From: Balanoglossus misakiensis
Taxonomy: Eukaryota; Hemichordata
Length of the DNA stretch: 64,000 bases
Direction of reading: 5' to 3'
NCBI GenBank assembly: GCA_040954595.2
Contig: CM082582.2
Coordinates: 8,804,001-8,868,000, forward strand
In this document: positions 12,182 through 24,341 of the stretch, one piece after another
Layout of the letters: each line of letters opens with the position of its first letter
Numbering within the stretch: position 1 is the first letter of the stretch
Made by a program: the position numbers and the translations under genes
The notes under the pieces: model-generated
What the model saw: the letters and a program-made list of their open reading frames with translations, nothing else
What the model was told of the DNA's origin: nothing
Database searches by the model: none

Positions 12182-15100
12182 ATGATCGTGCGTTGGACAC
12201 GGACAAACAAGATGAACGCCGTATCGGCGATACGGCTCAGCGCTCTCGCCATCTTATGCCAGGTGATCGGCGTTGATTCCGTGGCAGGTAGGTGTGGAAA
12301 TCTTCTCGTTTGCGATACTCGCGATCACAAGCAACGGGAGAGACTGATTAGTTCGCGAGAAAGCATTTCTAACGCACGCTTGGGGAGAAAGCCCATTCCC
12401 CTGTGTTAACAAATATATACAAACATAACATGATTTAGTTAGTGGCTTAGAAGCTTGAATGACGAAGGGCCTGTGGAAATAGCCTTTACTGCTGCGATTT
12501 CGTTGGCGATTTCACATGCAATCAAAATGTTTACATATAGTCGTATAGTCCGGCATTAACTACATATATTCGCCAAAATACAAGTACCCGAGAGATTTGT
12601 AGCAATTCATAAAGAGTACAATATTATTACTACAACTTTTCGATATATACGGACAAAATGTCACCCAAACAATTTTAAAATTAGAAAAATAAGGTCGAAC
12701 TGATATCAGAAACGGCTACATTTTGCTAACAATGAATTTTCTGAGCATATTTTCCGTTGATCACGTCCACCACCAACGTAATCAAACCACAGACCACATG
12801 GTTGGCGTATACAATTCGCATTATGGAAGCTCACGAATAAAACTGCATTAGTGCGAAGACGCAGTAAATGTGACCAAAATGAATAAATCTAATCCCTCGC
12901 GAATGGGTGTTACATGTATATGCTGTGCTGTTTTGCTTCACAAGTATAGTCACTATGTATGTATGTATGTATGTATGTATGTATGTATGTATGTATGTAT
13001 GTATGTATGTATGTATGTATGTATGTATGTATGTATGTATGTATGTATGTATGTATGTATGTATGTATGTATGTATGTATGTATTATGTATTATGTATTA
13101 TGTATTATGTATTATGTATTATGTATATACATACATGTACACATATACACCCATTTCTGTCTTGACGGCGAAATCGATCTTAATGCTTTTAAGGATTTTC
13201 CATCAATCAAAGTTGTCTCTCGCCGGAGAGCCATCGTTGGCATTAATGGTCGTCGTGATCATCTCTACATGTCCATCCTTTCCAAACCATTCGGTGTCGT
13301 CGAGATTTATTACAGGTATAATACCTAATTTGCCGTAATCACCACGAAAGCACACGTGGGTTTTGACGTCACCCACGCCCGGCGGATATGACAATTCGGG
13401 GCAGTTAAAGTGTGGCGACCTTACACGAAATGCAATAATTGTCTGATCGTTTTGAACAATGAAAATTCGGTCGGTCAATTACGTCATCTCGGACACAGAC
13501 GACGGAAGTCATCACCTCGGAGGAGATGCGAACGTCTGTGTCTAGTTATTGGCGAACAGCAAGAGTTCGGCAAGGGTTGAGTGAGTAACAAGTGCCAGAT
13601 TCGTGGAATCCATTAGACGTATATCCGTGACCACGGTGAGCAAAATAATTTCACGCTTGGAGAGGCGTACTAACGGGTATGGAGCAAGTGAACGTCTTTT
13701 ACAAGATTGTTAACCAAAGGAAGTCAAGAATTACAGTTGTAGTTCTCAGAAATCTCTAATGTTGCATTTTCTTTCCAATGCGCACGCGCGCTGTCAAGCG
13801 CAATGCTTTTAAAAAATTGAGTCGATCATCTTTTCCATTTCCTAGGTTACACGAAAAAATATTGCAGGCACGATAACAAAAAAGGTCGGCCTGACCTTAA
13901 CCATGTAGTGATTTGTTTCTTCGGCGTATGACTAGTCACGCGTTCAATCAAACTTTTCAATTAATCGACCTTTATCTCTCTCATTCTTCGCCGACTATCG
14001 GATTTCTGTGTACCGCCCTGAGAACCCTTTCGATAGAGAATCTATCCGTTTTACCGGTTTAATCGATTCAAAAAGATTCGGTTAAAGCGTCTGGGGGGAA
14101 ATGCCTTTCAGGTTGTAGGCTTACAAGTGTGCTTATCGATTCAGTTCTCATTGAATCCGCGTGACCCATGATAGTTCTGGGTTTATTTTCACTGTAACTT
14201 GGGTGGACAAAACTTCATTTTTATCAACAAACAAATGTTCACAGTGTTATAGGGCTGTGGCAAAAGAACATTTTCTTCTCGACATAAATAATTATAGATG
14301 TCTCCGCGATATTGGGGTTTCGGTAACACATACGGGCTAACTGTCCGCCATGATGGATCCTCTTCTTCGCTCACGTGACATACCTGTCACAACTGCTCGC
14401 GATCACGTGTCCTTCGCCTCATCGGATCGACGAGTTCAGAGGCTTTCGAATTTCAGCGAAAACATGAGGGATGATGGTTCGATGTCCTCGCGCGGAAGGC
14501 TATACAGGTTATAAAGGCGAGGAGAGCTTGGATTGTCAGCATGTAATGCACACATTAGAATATTGCATCGTGTTACAGGATATTGGCGGACAAAATCACG
14601 GAGGAGCCCCGCCAGCGTAATTCTTTCATGTCAGTCATGAAACTAAACAACCAACATTATATGACTGCTTCACTTTGTTCGAAAGGTATCCGCACAATTA
14701 TAGAGGGTCGCGTTGTCAATAATCGATTAGTTTGCAAAAGAAATTGCGAGGGAATTGAGAAACAAAAACGAACCACGTTTACAGTCACGTGACATGTTAA
14801 AGATGGAGTAATCAGTAACCAGCCATTGTATGTTACCTGGACAGCTGATTAAAGACAAAATGAAGCCCCAAGTAATTTAAAGAAGACGGATCAACGTCGA
14901 CTGTCTTCATTATTTTACAATGTAATAATATATGGTATACATAATTAAATTGCATATCGTGCTATCAATCGCAAGAATTAACTTTAATTTTCTTGCTAAA
15001 CTGAATACTAGTACTTTGATTAATGGCTAGTTGGTGCAGATGCTTCGGTAACCAACCGTTTGACCGGTAAAGTTAATAATTTACAAAATTAGAAAAGTTT

Positions 15101-18100
15101 TATGATTATAAGATATCCAGAAATATCGTACAATCAATATTGAATTCTATGAAACTGCATTGACATTTTTGCAAATTGCTTGTGTTATTTCAGAAAAAAA
15201 TATTAGAATAACGGTTTTTTATACAGAATATTCAAGTAGAACAGTGTGAAATGTACACTGCTTTCAAATTCTTATCATCACAAAGTACATGTTAATATTG
15301 TGTTGGTAAAACGAAGAACGACCGACATGTGCCGCTGGCAAAATGAACCTGTTGCGCATGCGTTTTGCCCAAGCATCTTTCTTACCGCACGCGTCTGTCT
15401 GCAGGGCAGAACGCCTCATTGCTCGGTTGGTTGCTCAAAAAAAATGGATGACATGACGTAAATGCTTATGAAAATATGAAAAAGAAGATAAATTCAGTAT
15501 GTCAGATTAATGGGTTTCGGCAACGTTAGTGTAGACGATAATGGCTTAATTGTGTAACATTCCGTGTAGTGGCTAACCCTATTAAAACTTGCCAGGGTTT
15601 TGTTGCCATAGAAGCGCGTTATTTCAAGAATGTCTACATGTTAGGTTTGTTCCATTGAAGAACAAAAGTTCCCGCCAATCATTTCACGGGAAAGAGAACG
15701 CAACTCGATCTTAGCGTTGGTGACCATGGCAACATATCAACGATCCGCACACTTCGATTTGAATTCACAGTCAGGGTGTGTTGAATATGTCTGCTGGCTG
15801 AATGACTCAAGCCTTCCGCTAATTCTTTGTAATTTTTCAAATTTATTTTCCCTGGAGCACACTTTAAAAAGCTCAAAGCAGGAGGAGGTTTGAACTGCTT
15901 GGAAAGACGGGTATTATCGACAGGTAACGTCACATACCAATTTACATCAATCTCACGTGGCATTCAATTATCGAAAGCGCCGCACTACACGAACTGACGG
16001 ACGCGGGTGCAGGCGAGGTCGATACACTCAAGCGAAGCTTGTGCATTTTTGAATGTGAAATCTCCCGAGTGATAAGATTGTCGCTGTCATAACAAAGTCA
16101 GAGGGAAGAAAAAAGTGTTATAACACGGAGTTGAAGTTTACGACATTATTTTAGTTTACGGTAAGCTCGACCTTTAACACTTGCGGGGACGACTGATGTT
16201 TGCGAGGATTTTTATTCAGTACTTTCTTATATTCCAAGGTCGTTTGTTTTTATGGCGTCCTCCTTATGGAGCCGTTTTGTTTCAAATGTCACAGACAGCC
16301 TCGCAGTTCTCGTCTTTCATGAAGTACAGCAAGGCAGAAGCCATCAGTGGGTAGAATTTCACAAAATGAATGAAATCTTCAGGCAAGTTATGATCTCATC
16401 AATTATTGGGCAGGTAAACCCCGGTTTCATTTCGTTCTGTTGAAAAGGAAGTCCTATAAATTGTGATTGAGCAACGTTTGAACAAAATTTCACATTTTGA
16501 TTGTTTTTTGTTTTAATGAAGAATAACCTTTGCGGGCAGTAACTACTCGTCTGATAAAAGTTCAAATAAAAATGGAGGGTTAAAGAAGCGACTATGAGAC
16601 AAGTCGATATTTCCAAAAGAATAACTGATCGGCTGAGTAAATGGCCCCTGGTGTTTGATTTTCCAGTTTTCTTTCCAAACCATTGTTTTTCATGTCTAGA
16701 GCAAACCGACGTGCCAAAGCCGCATGACAGTTTGGACAATATTAAGCAACCACACTCTACGGCTACTCCACTAAAAGTATTTGAATGTAGAACAAGTAAT
16801 TTGCCCTATACACTCGGGTACATCTTTATCATGTTGAACGTGCGGTGTGCATTAGTAACAGGCTGCTCAAAACACTCGGCTCAAGTATCATGCCACTTAG
16901 TTAATAAGCCCGCGGAACACAAAGATTGGGTGAAAATGACATTCTCGATTTCCTATTCTGACCGCATAATTGATAGGCATGCTCGTGCAAGTGAATGATA
17001 TGGAGGTTTGTTTGTGGTAATATTCCAAACGAATTAAAGAAATGCACATTAAATCTTATAATATTGTAACGACATTGACAAAAACGGTGGAGAAGTCATT
17101 TCAATTTTTTTAAAGTTACTGTGACTGTCGATTACAAAGAATCCCCCACTGTTTTCAATCTGTTTGACTGTCACCAATTTAAAGCGATGTCGTGACTCAA
17201 GTATTATGTATTATCGCATTCACACAAACAGGATATCCGTCGAGAAATTGGATTTTGTCATATTTCCACATAATGTTATTTATCTGTCGCTTGAGACATA
17301 TTCCCAGAAAGCCTGTTTCCTTCTTCCGCTGGGTATTACTGATTGTTTTTTTCCTGGGGATTAATATTAAAACATGTCTAAATCAACATTCACGACCACC
17401 GGCGGTTTCGTTCAAGACTTCCGTTTATCGTAGTGATTTTGCTTTTATCGTCAAATATAGGGCGAGTTATGAATGAAACGCGATGTCACGTTGGCAAGTG
17501 TTTCATGTCCACAAGGCAAATAAATATTGATGTCGGTGATAGCTGGCACGGAAGGGGTCGACGAACAGTCAGCACGACAGTCAACCTTTCGTTCATTACT
17601 CGGTGACAAGAAGTGGCCTTTTTTCCACGGTAAGGATTCGGCGCCATAAAAGATGGACCGCCATTATCATGTTGACGCTAGCCTATGCATGTTGAGTTGA
17701 CAATCCGACCTTCTCATATGTTGGCTGAGAAGAGGCGAGGGTTTGAGCAGAACAAGAATCAAAGTATTAATTGGCGTGAGAAAATCTGGGTAAAAAGACA
17801 AAAAGTTATCGTCCCTTCATCGAAGATCCAATTCGTCATCTTTTTGTAGGAAAGCAGTAAATCACTCCGTTTGCACTTTTGGAGAATCCCTTTGAACATT
17901 TACGCTGATGTACTCTCGCGAGGATTTAACTCTTCGTGACCTTCTGATCAGCGACATAGATGATCTTCTCCATACACTGATTTACGCATGAGTAATAGAA
18001 AAATAAATTGACGATTCAGATTGCCTGTTATAGTGGGCATTTTGGACGGTGACTTATTAAGGTACGAGAAATCTCTCACGTGGATCGCTGTCAGTAAGAC

Positions 18101-21100
18101 CTGCTAGAAAGGGTGCAAGTTGAACTGAGTTCCCCCGGGGAGCGTATTAACGGCGGGAAATAAACAATACATCTGGATGTTTATCACCGGTCCGTATCGA
18201 CTGCCACATCCCCGTGTTTACGAGTCACCTCGGACGCACGTTGCCGGTGGAGTCGACGGGAGCCGCAGGCTGGTCTTCATCGCTCGGTTATAGCTGTGAA
18301 AGGCCGCGGAAAAGTGTTCATCACATCGCGCAAATGTGGTTTTGACGGCATCGCCGTGATGACAAATCACATAGCACGATAGCAAGTGATTATTACACGA
18401 TTAAGAGTGCATGGCCCCTCGTTCAATTCGACGGACCGGATGAAATGCGCCCTTAAGGAGGCTCACACCATGGCGGTGACGGAATATTAGAGCGTCGACT
18501 CTTCCTTTCCCGTGATCAATCATAAAACTGCTACACCATTCCAAGGTCACGGAGGTTCCTGTTTCTCCATCATTCGTGCTCAGCAAAATGAGCGCATCAG
18601 CGACCTCTAGAAGATCGATGAAACACCACGACCAAAATGCACTACTATAGGCCTAAGCCTAGAAGACGTAGACAACACACAGTATCTGAAGACTGTAGGA
18701 AGTCGTTCCTATAAAATTCTACCTTGCTAAGCTAGATTGCGATTCATGTACTATCTATCACATAATAATTGCCACCTGCTTACATATGTTAGGGATTACA
18801 TGCTTACTCCTGCTTCTTCCCTAGCGACAAGTGTGTTGTTAGGCACGCGTGACTGCGTTGTAAAATGGGTCACAATCCTCACGCGTATGATTGCCCATTG
18901 AAAATGTGTCAACCTGTTGAAGAAATACTAAATGCCTGCTTTCGTTAAGATCTATGCCTCGACAACTGTGGGGACATAAACAATGGTTAAAACCAATATT
19001 TAACATGTGTTCTTTTATCAGAAGTTTAACTGCCCGTTGATCACTTGACGTGGCTGCGTGGTATGGTTCGCAGAAGGATACGCGTTAGACATGTTGTTTT
19101 ATCTGCCTCCGTGTCCAACATTTTACCGCTACAAACTTAGTATCGGACATTATAATGCATGGAAGATATAGAGATGCCATTTCCAAATATGACACGCGTC
19201 TCTGTTACTCAAACGATGAGTGACAGTTTTTTCTGGATTCGACTATCAACAGTAACTAGGTGGCTTGGCCAATTTGTACTGAATTTATCATTCTTGACGG
19301 GTTGTAGCACGCTAGCAAGGAATAGTTATCCGAGCCGGGCACCCGGTGCCAAGACGACCATTTTGTAATTGCCATTTTCACTTGTTTCTTGGACCTGGTA
19401 ATTTCCTTACTTCGAACGATAATGATTGTTGGACCTGTTTTGATTTCGCGCGGCCTTTGAGAACAAGCCGCGATTAGCCTCCGATATTTGAAACAAGATT
19501 GGTGCGTTTAGGAACAATTTACTTGATGCAAGCTATACACACCGAGCAATATATCTGACACAATCTCTCGCCAAATCACCGCCAGCAAAGCCCAGTAATG
19601 TAATTATACGCCGAAATTAAACTCGCCGCGGCATTCCGATGCCGTTCTGTAGTCGAGAAAATCGGAGCCCGATTTCGCGCTTAAAACGCAGAAAGCAGAT
19701 AACTGACGTGTAAGAATCGGTATGCAAACTCACGCGGATCCAACGTCCCCATAGCAACGATCACCGCGCTCATTTTCAGCCTTGCACGTTGAAAGAAATA
19801 AAACTGTACGTCTCTCACGAAAACGTCATATAATCTGAGTGCGCAACTCAATATCAAAATGGCCACAATTGTAATCATGGGATCTCATCTTATCTGATGA
19901 AAATGTGAAGCAAAGACGGTCACGTGATTAACGGATTTGTGCCATGATCCTATTTTGATATTTTCAGAATGTGGGATTTACTCGCTTGGAGGTTACCTAG
20001 GTGACGCTTTGGGATTGGGAAATTCGATAACAATGCGATTTGTTCAAATGAAACGTAATTAAAAAATTAAAAACCTTTTCGTTAGGATCTCTCTGTATCA
20101 CAATGTCTGAACGCTGTTGAAATTAATGTATACGGTGCGACCTTATGTATCATGTTTTACTCCAATGATGAATGGTTGAATTATCTAATCTTCAATATTA
20201 ATTTTTTACGGTGAATTCATTTGACGCAGTGTGTCGAAATTTGAGTCAAGAAATCATTGAGTGTTTTCCAGACTTCGGATAATGGTCTATCAACAAAACA
20301 GCCAGACCAGGCAATTGAATCAAGAGCAGAGTACGAATTAATATTGGCTTCCCGCGTCGCGCGCCTTTTATCTTATTAATACATGCGTTTTTATGCATGA
20401 TTTACATGGAATTGCGATTATGCCACTGTTAGATGTGACAAAATAAAATCGTTCTCCACCAAATCTTTCTGTATCACTCAGGTGAAAATCTATAATCGAA
20501 ATTAAAGGTCTGTTGCTTCAGATACTTTTATTGGGAACTCGCGAATTTAGGCCGCTGAAGATTGCCGCGTTCTCCGAGCAGTTATTACATCGCCGTATAT
20601 GAGTGCGTGATAAAAACGGGTCTCTGATTTGATTTTGCGAATCGACGGCGTATTAATCGAGCAACTCTCCGTTTAAATGTCACCTGTAAGATCGTGCGTG
20701 TAATACCGAAATCATCCAGGCGTGTGGGTCACGTTCGTTAGCGGCATAATCTCCTTGAAGGTGTAATCCCAAAATTACGAGTGAACCCGCCCTAAATGCA
20801 TACAACTGATCCATCTCGTTTGATGTTTTTCCCGCCGTTGAACGATTTTATTTGTTATCAACGGCTCGTGTTCGAGGTTTATTTAAAATTCTAGCTCCTG
20901 GGAATTTTTCCGGCACGTTTACTCGAAAAAAACCTCGAAAACATGTGCTGTGCTCACACTCGAACATCAACTATATCCTCCAAAACCCCCATATTCGGGT
21001 AAGGAACGACCCAATCGCCACTGCACTGACACGATAAGTTGCAGACTAAACATATCTTTCAAACTGATATCATTTGAGCTCTGTCTGGCAAGAGTGGTTC

Positions 21101-22933
21101 ACGTGATGATGATGTCAGGTTTTATTTTCCATCTCGCAGTCACAACAGAATTGGATATGCAAAAATAGGATTTAACACCGCGTGTGTCCCCGTCCAGTCA
21201 TTTCCATTAAGGACTTTTTACAAGGCTGTCCCTTGGGTGCAGTGATCCGGTTTTATATTTGATAAATGTTATTTTATGACGCCATCATGATTCATGTTTG
21301 TCAATTCAACTCATTCTTCGCGGTTTATTATATACACAAAATGAAGAGCGTATATTTTAAATGATATCAATCGTTGACAGGCTGATAAAGCGGAGAGAGG
21401 CAGGTGCAACGACACCCTACCGCGGAAATTGGTCGTATGCTGAAATCCCTGGGCAGGCGGCTAATGTTCTGCGCGGTAGATCCGCATCCTTTTGGCGCTG
21501 CCTGAAGAGGGCGCGAGATCGACAATAACGAGGTTTTTGAGAGAAAAAAATAACTTTTTAGACCGCGAAGCCAATGGGCCCCAGGAAGGAGGGTATTCCC
21601 ACTATTTTCAAACGGGATAGTATACATACATAGCCTCAATACGACTCCCTCTTCTCACCTTCTAGATTACTACATGACAAGCAGCTGCGGACAAACCATT
21701 TACGAGACGGACGATGCGGCGGGCAGCATCGATTCACAGATGGCCTTCTACTACGACAACTTCGTGTCGTGCTCCGTCACCGTCCAGGTCAACTTCGGGC
21801 GGCGGATCCTGCTCACCTTCGACTACCTCGAAATCGAAAAGTTCGGAGTGACCTGCCCGGACTATTTACACGTCTACGACGGGGACAGCGTCTTCGATCA
21901 GCGGCTCTCGCCGGAGAGGGGGCTGTGCGGCGATGCAACGCCGGACTCTTACACGTCGCAGGGCAACATGGTGACGTTTCAGTTCGTCACAGACGCGGAC
22001 ACGGTGGACCGTGGTTTCTTTATCGTCTACACCAGCTTCACAGAGGGTTAGTTGTCACGTGATACTATAAGGTCCATTAGCAATTGTTGAAACTGCTGTG
22101 TGCTTTTCTTTCATCTCTTGCAATGCAATATACTGTATAGTATTATGGTATTCCATGTCTGATTGTGGTAGAACGTTCCTCTCTAATATCCCGATTTCAC
22201 TTTTTTTTTCAATTTGGAAGGCGGGTTATGTGACGGTGTCAACGACTTCCGCTGTAGAAACGGTCGCTGTATAGCTTCGAGGCTGGAGAACGACTGGACG
22301 GATAATTGCGGCGACAACAGTGACGAGTGTGAGTATACAAAAAGTCATTTAGCAGACACCACGAATATACTACATGTAGTACTGCGGCGTTGCCATTTTT
22401 TGCAAAATTCTTAAACTATACCACAGTCACTCCACACAGTATGAAGTGACTGTGTCTATACCTATAATGTCCACTCACAGTTTCACGTCGCTTGTGACTT
22501 CTCTTTAGACGGAACAACCGCCAGAGCGCTGGGCTTCATCGAAAAATTCGTGGCGCTGGGCATCGGCGTCATCATCGCCATCGTCATCGGCGTCGTGCTG
22601 CTCTGCATCGCCTGCTGCATCGGCTGCTACTGCTGCATCTGCAAGAAGAAGAGCGACACGAACGTGACGACGGTGACCGCAGTCCAGCCACCGGGCACAC
22701 TCACCACCACGGTAACGGCGCAACAGGGACCGGCGGTGGCGGCCGTGGGACAGTTACCGCCCCCGCAGCCCGGGGTCCTGCTGCAACACCACCACGTCGC
22801 TCCCATGCCGGACCAGCCCGTCACCCCTGCCTACCCGGGGGCCCAACAGCAAGGACCTTACGGCTCCCAGACTAGAGTCACATATCACACAGCCAGACCG
22901 GAAAACATAGGCTTGCCTAATGACAAGCAATAA
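12182..22933 (+). CDS. CLT-2: CUB-LDLa single-pass membrane protein
   Basis: Exons 12182-12287, 21666-22046, 22221-22328 and 22509-22933, all phase 1, give 339 residues. A second in-frame Met at 12212 may be the true start. The signal peptide core is LSALAILCQVIG. The CUB exon begins DYYMTSSCG and carries CPDYLHVYDGD. The LDLa exon is short (36 codons) with only C1, C2, C3 and C5; C4 and C6, which pair in normal LDLa, are both absent. Membrane helix about 213-235 (VALGIGVIIAIVIGVVLLCI), then CCIGCYCCICKKK. The tail of about 100 residues is rich in Pro, Gln, Thr and His. The CUB exon uses an unusual GTTAGT donor. Intron 1 is 9.4 kb, so the link between exon 1 and the rest is the least certain part. 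Confidence 0.8.
12288..21665. other. Long intron 1 of CLT-2 (9.4 kb)
   Basis: I find no convincing exon, RNA gene or transposon ORF in this stretch apart from the GTAT microsatellite (separate entry). Reading frames up to 134 codons occur, but none shows a recognisable domain or flanking splice sites that fit. The size is out of line with the 1-2 kb first introns of the sister genes. Confidence 0.45.
12954..13126. repeat. Compound microsatellite (ATGT)n then (TATTATG)n
   Basis: About 32 uninterrupted copies of a tetranucleotide (12954-13084) run directly into about six copies of a related heptamer 'tattatg' to about 13126. The heptamer looks like the tetramer with a 3-base insertion that then spread. 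The frames across it encode Met-Tyr-Val-Cys repeats and are artefacts. Confidence 0.95.
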
Positions 22934-24341
22934 GTCAACACTAATTCAAACACGTCACCCCCGTTTAGTTTTACCAGAATCATTTAGGCACCCAATATGA
23001 CGATACCTTAAAACAATTTCAAAATTACATCTTCAATCATTCCATGCACGATTTATATTACTATTTGGTCAGGATAGTACTGTGATAACACGGTCCGTCT
23101 GCACGACGCCATTTTAATCATCGTCGGGACATCAGCTTGATCGTGTTACTCTGTACACATGTAGTTTTTTTGTTTGTTTCGTTACTAATTTCAAAATACG
23201 TTAACCACTATGTGGTGACAATCGCAACTGTTGGAGTTTCAGAAACAGCCAAAATGTAGTTGATACCAAAAAAAATTCCCTGAATGTCGTGTAACCATCA
23301 TACTTTGGCGATAAGAACGCATGTATAAAGTCACAAACTTTTATAGATTTGATACTCTCCATGATTCTCCATAATGTTGCTATTTTTGACATTATAAAGT
23401 CTGAAGTTCTTAGACTAACTGGATAACATTAATGGGCAATTGGCGAGTTTTTACAGTCAAGTATATATGTGCTTTGTATTACTCACGTTTTATAAGAAAA
23501 CAGGGATAGGCACCGTCGATATTTACAGCACATTTTATTTGTGAGATTTACTTCTCTAGATGGTGTGATGATATTCGTTTGATACACATTTTTTGAAGCT
23601 TGTGATTAATGTTGTCTGGTCACAGTGTGGTATGTATCGCCGGAGTTTTATCAAGTGATAGCTACTGTCACCACTTGGTGGCGCTTGTCAATTTCGAGAG
23701 ACAGACAGACAGATAGATACTAGTAGATAGACAGACAGACAGGGAGAGAGAGGAAGAGTGAGAGTGTGTCGCATTTATGTCAGGAAGAAAATAAATGATG
23801 TTCCTCGAATTTGCCGTCTCCGATTTGAATGTTTTATTCTATACTGGCCTTTCATGGTCTTTTTTATTAACGAGTAAATAATTGGTAAAAAAATCCAGAG
23901 GCTATTATACCTCGTAGGTTTGTTTTAAACATTTGATTAAAAATTGAAAAAAATACGAAAATTCTTAGAAAAAATGGGAACTAGTGTGTCTGTGTTTTGT
24001 TTATATCCTAATACTAATGATGATGATGATGATGATACACTCTGAAGACACAAATAAAATCGAACAACCGCTCACAAATTTCGCCTATTCTAAGAATCCA
24101 GCACGGACATGCGCACATCGCATCCACTTTAGTCTAATTTGATCGTGCATCAAGTCCAGTGATGTGATGATGATATTGTAGTAGCAGCGCCGTTGCCATG
24201 GGAACTTTAAACAAAGGACAGGTCGGGGCCCGACAGTCAGACGACGTGTGACGAGTGAAAGAGGAGTATAATCGAACGTCAGTCGGAAGGAAAGAAAGAT
24301 ACCGTATTCATTTGGCATTTAAACGAGCTGATTTTCGTAAG
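22934..24341. other. Intergenic between CLT-2 and CLT-3
   Basis: Contains the presumed CLT-2 3' UTR (candidate AATAAA at 23790), an imperfect GACA/GATA tract at about 23699-23745, a short (GAT)n at about 24015-24036, and the CLT-3 promoter. No gene supported. Confidence 0.4.

Noticed and set aside
12870-13338. Overlapping ORFs of 143-152 codons with Met-Tyr-Val-Cys repeats
   Set aside because: They are readings through the ATGT microsatellite in all frames, with no other support.
13203-13478. 91-codon minus ORF that looks somewhat protein-like
   Set aside because: No known motif and no neighbouring exon; not enough to call a gene.
16359-16998. Two overlapping ORFs of 126 and 134 codons on opposite strands in CLT-2 intron 1
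   Set aside because: No recognisable domain, no splice context, composition like the surroundings.
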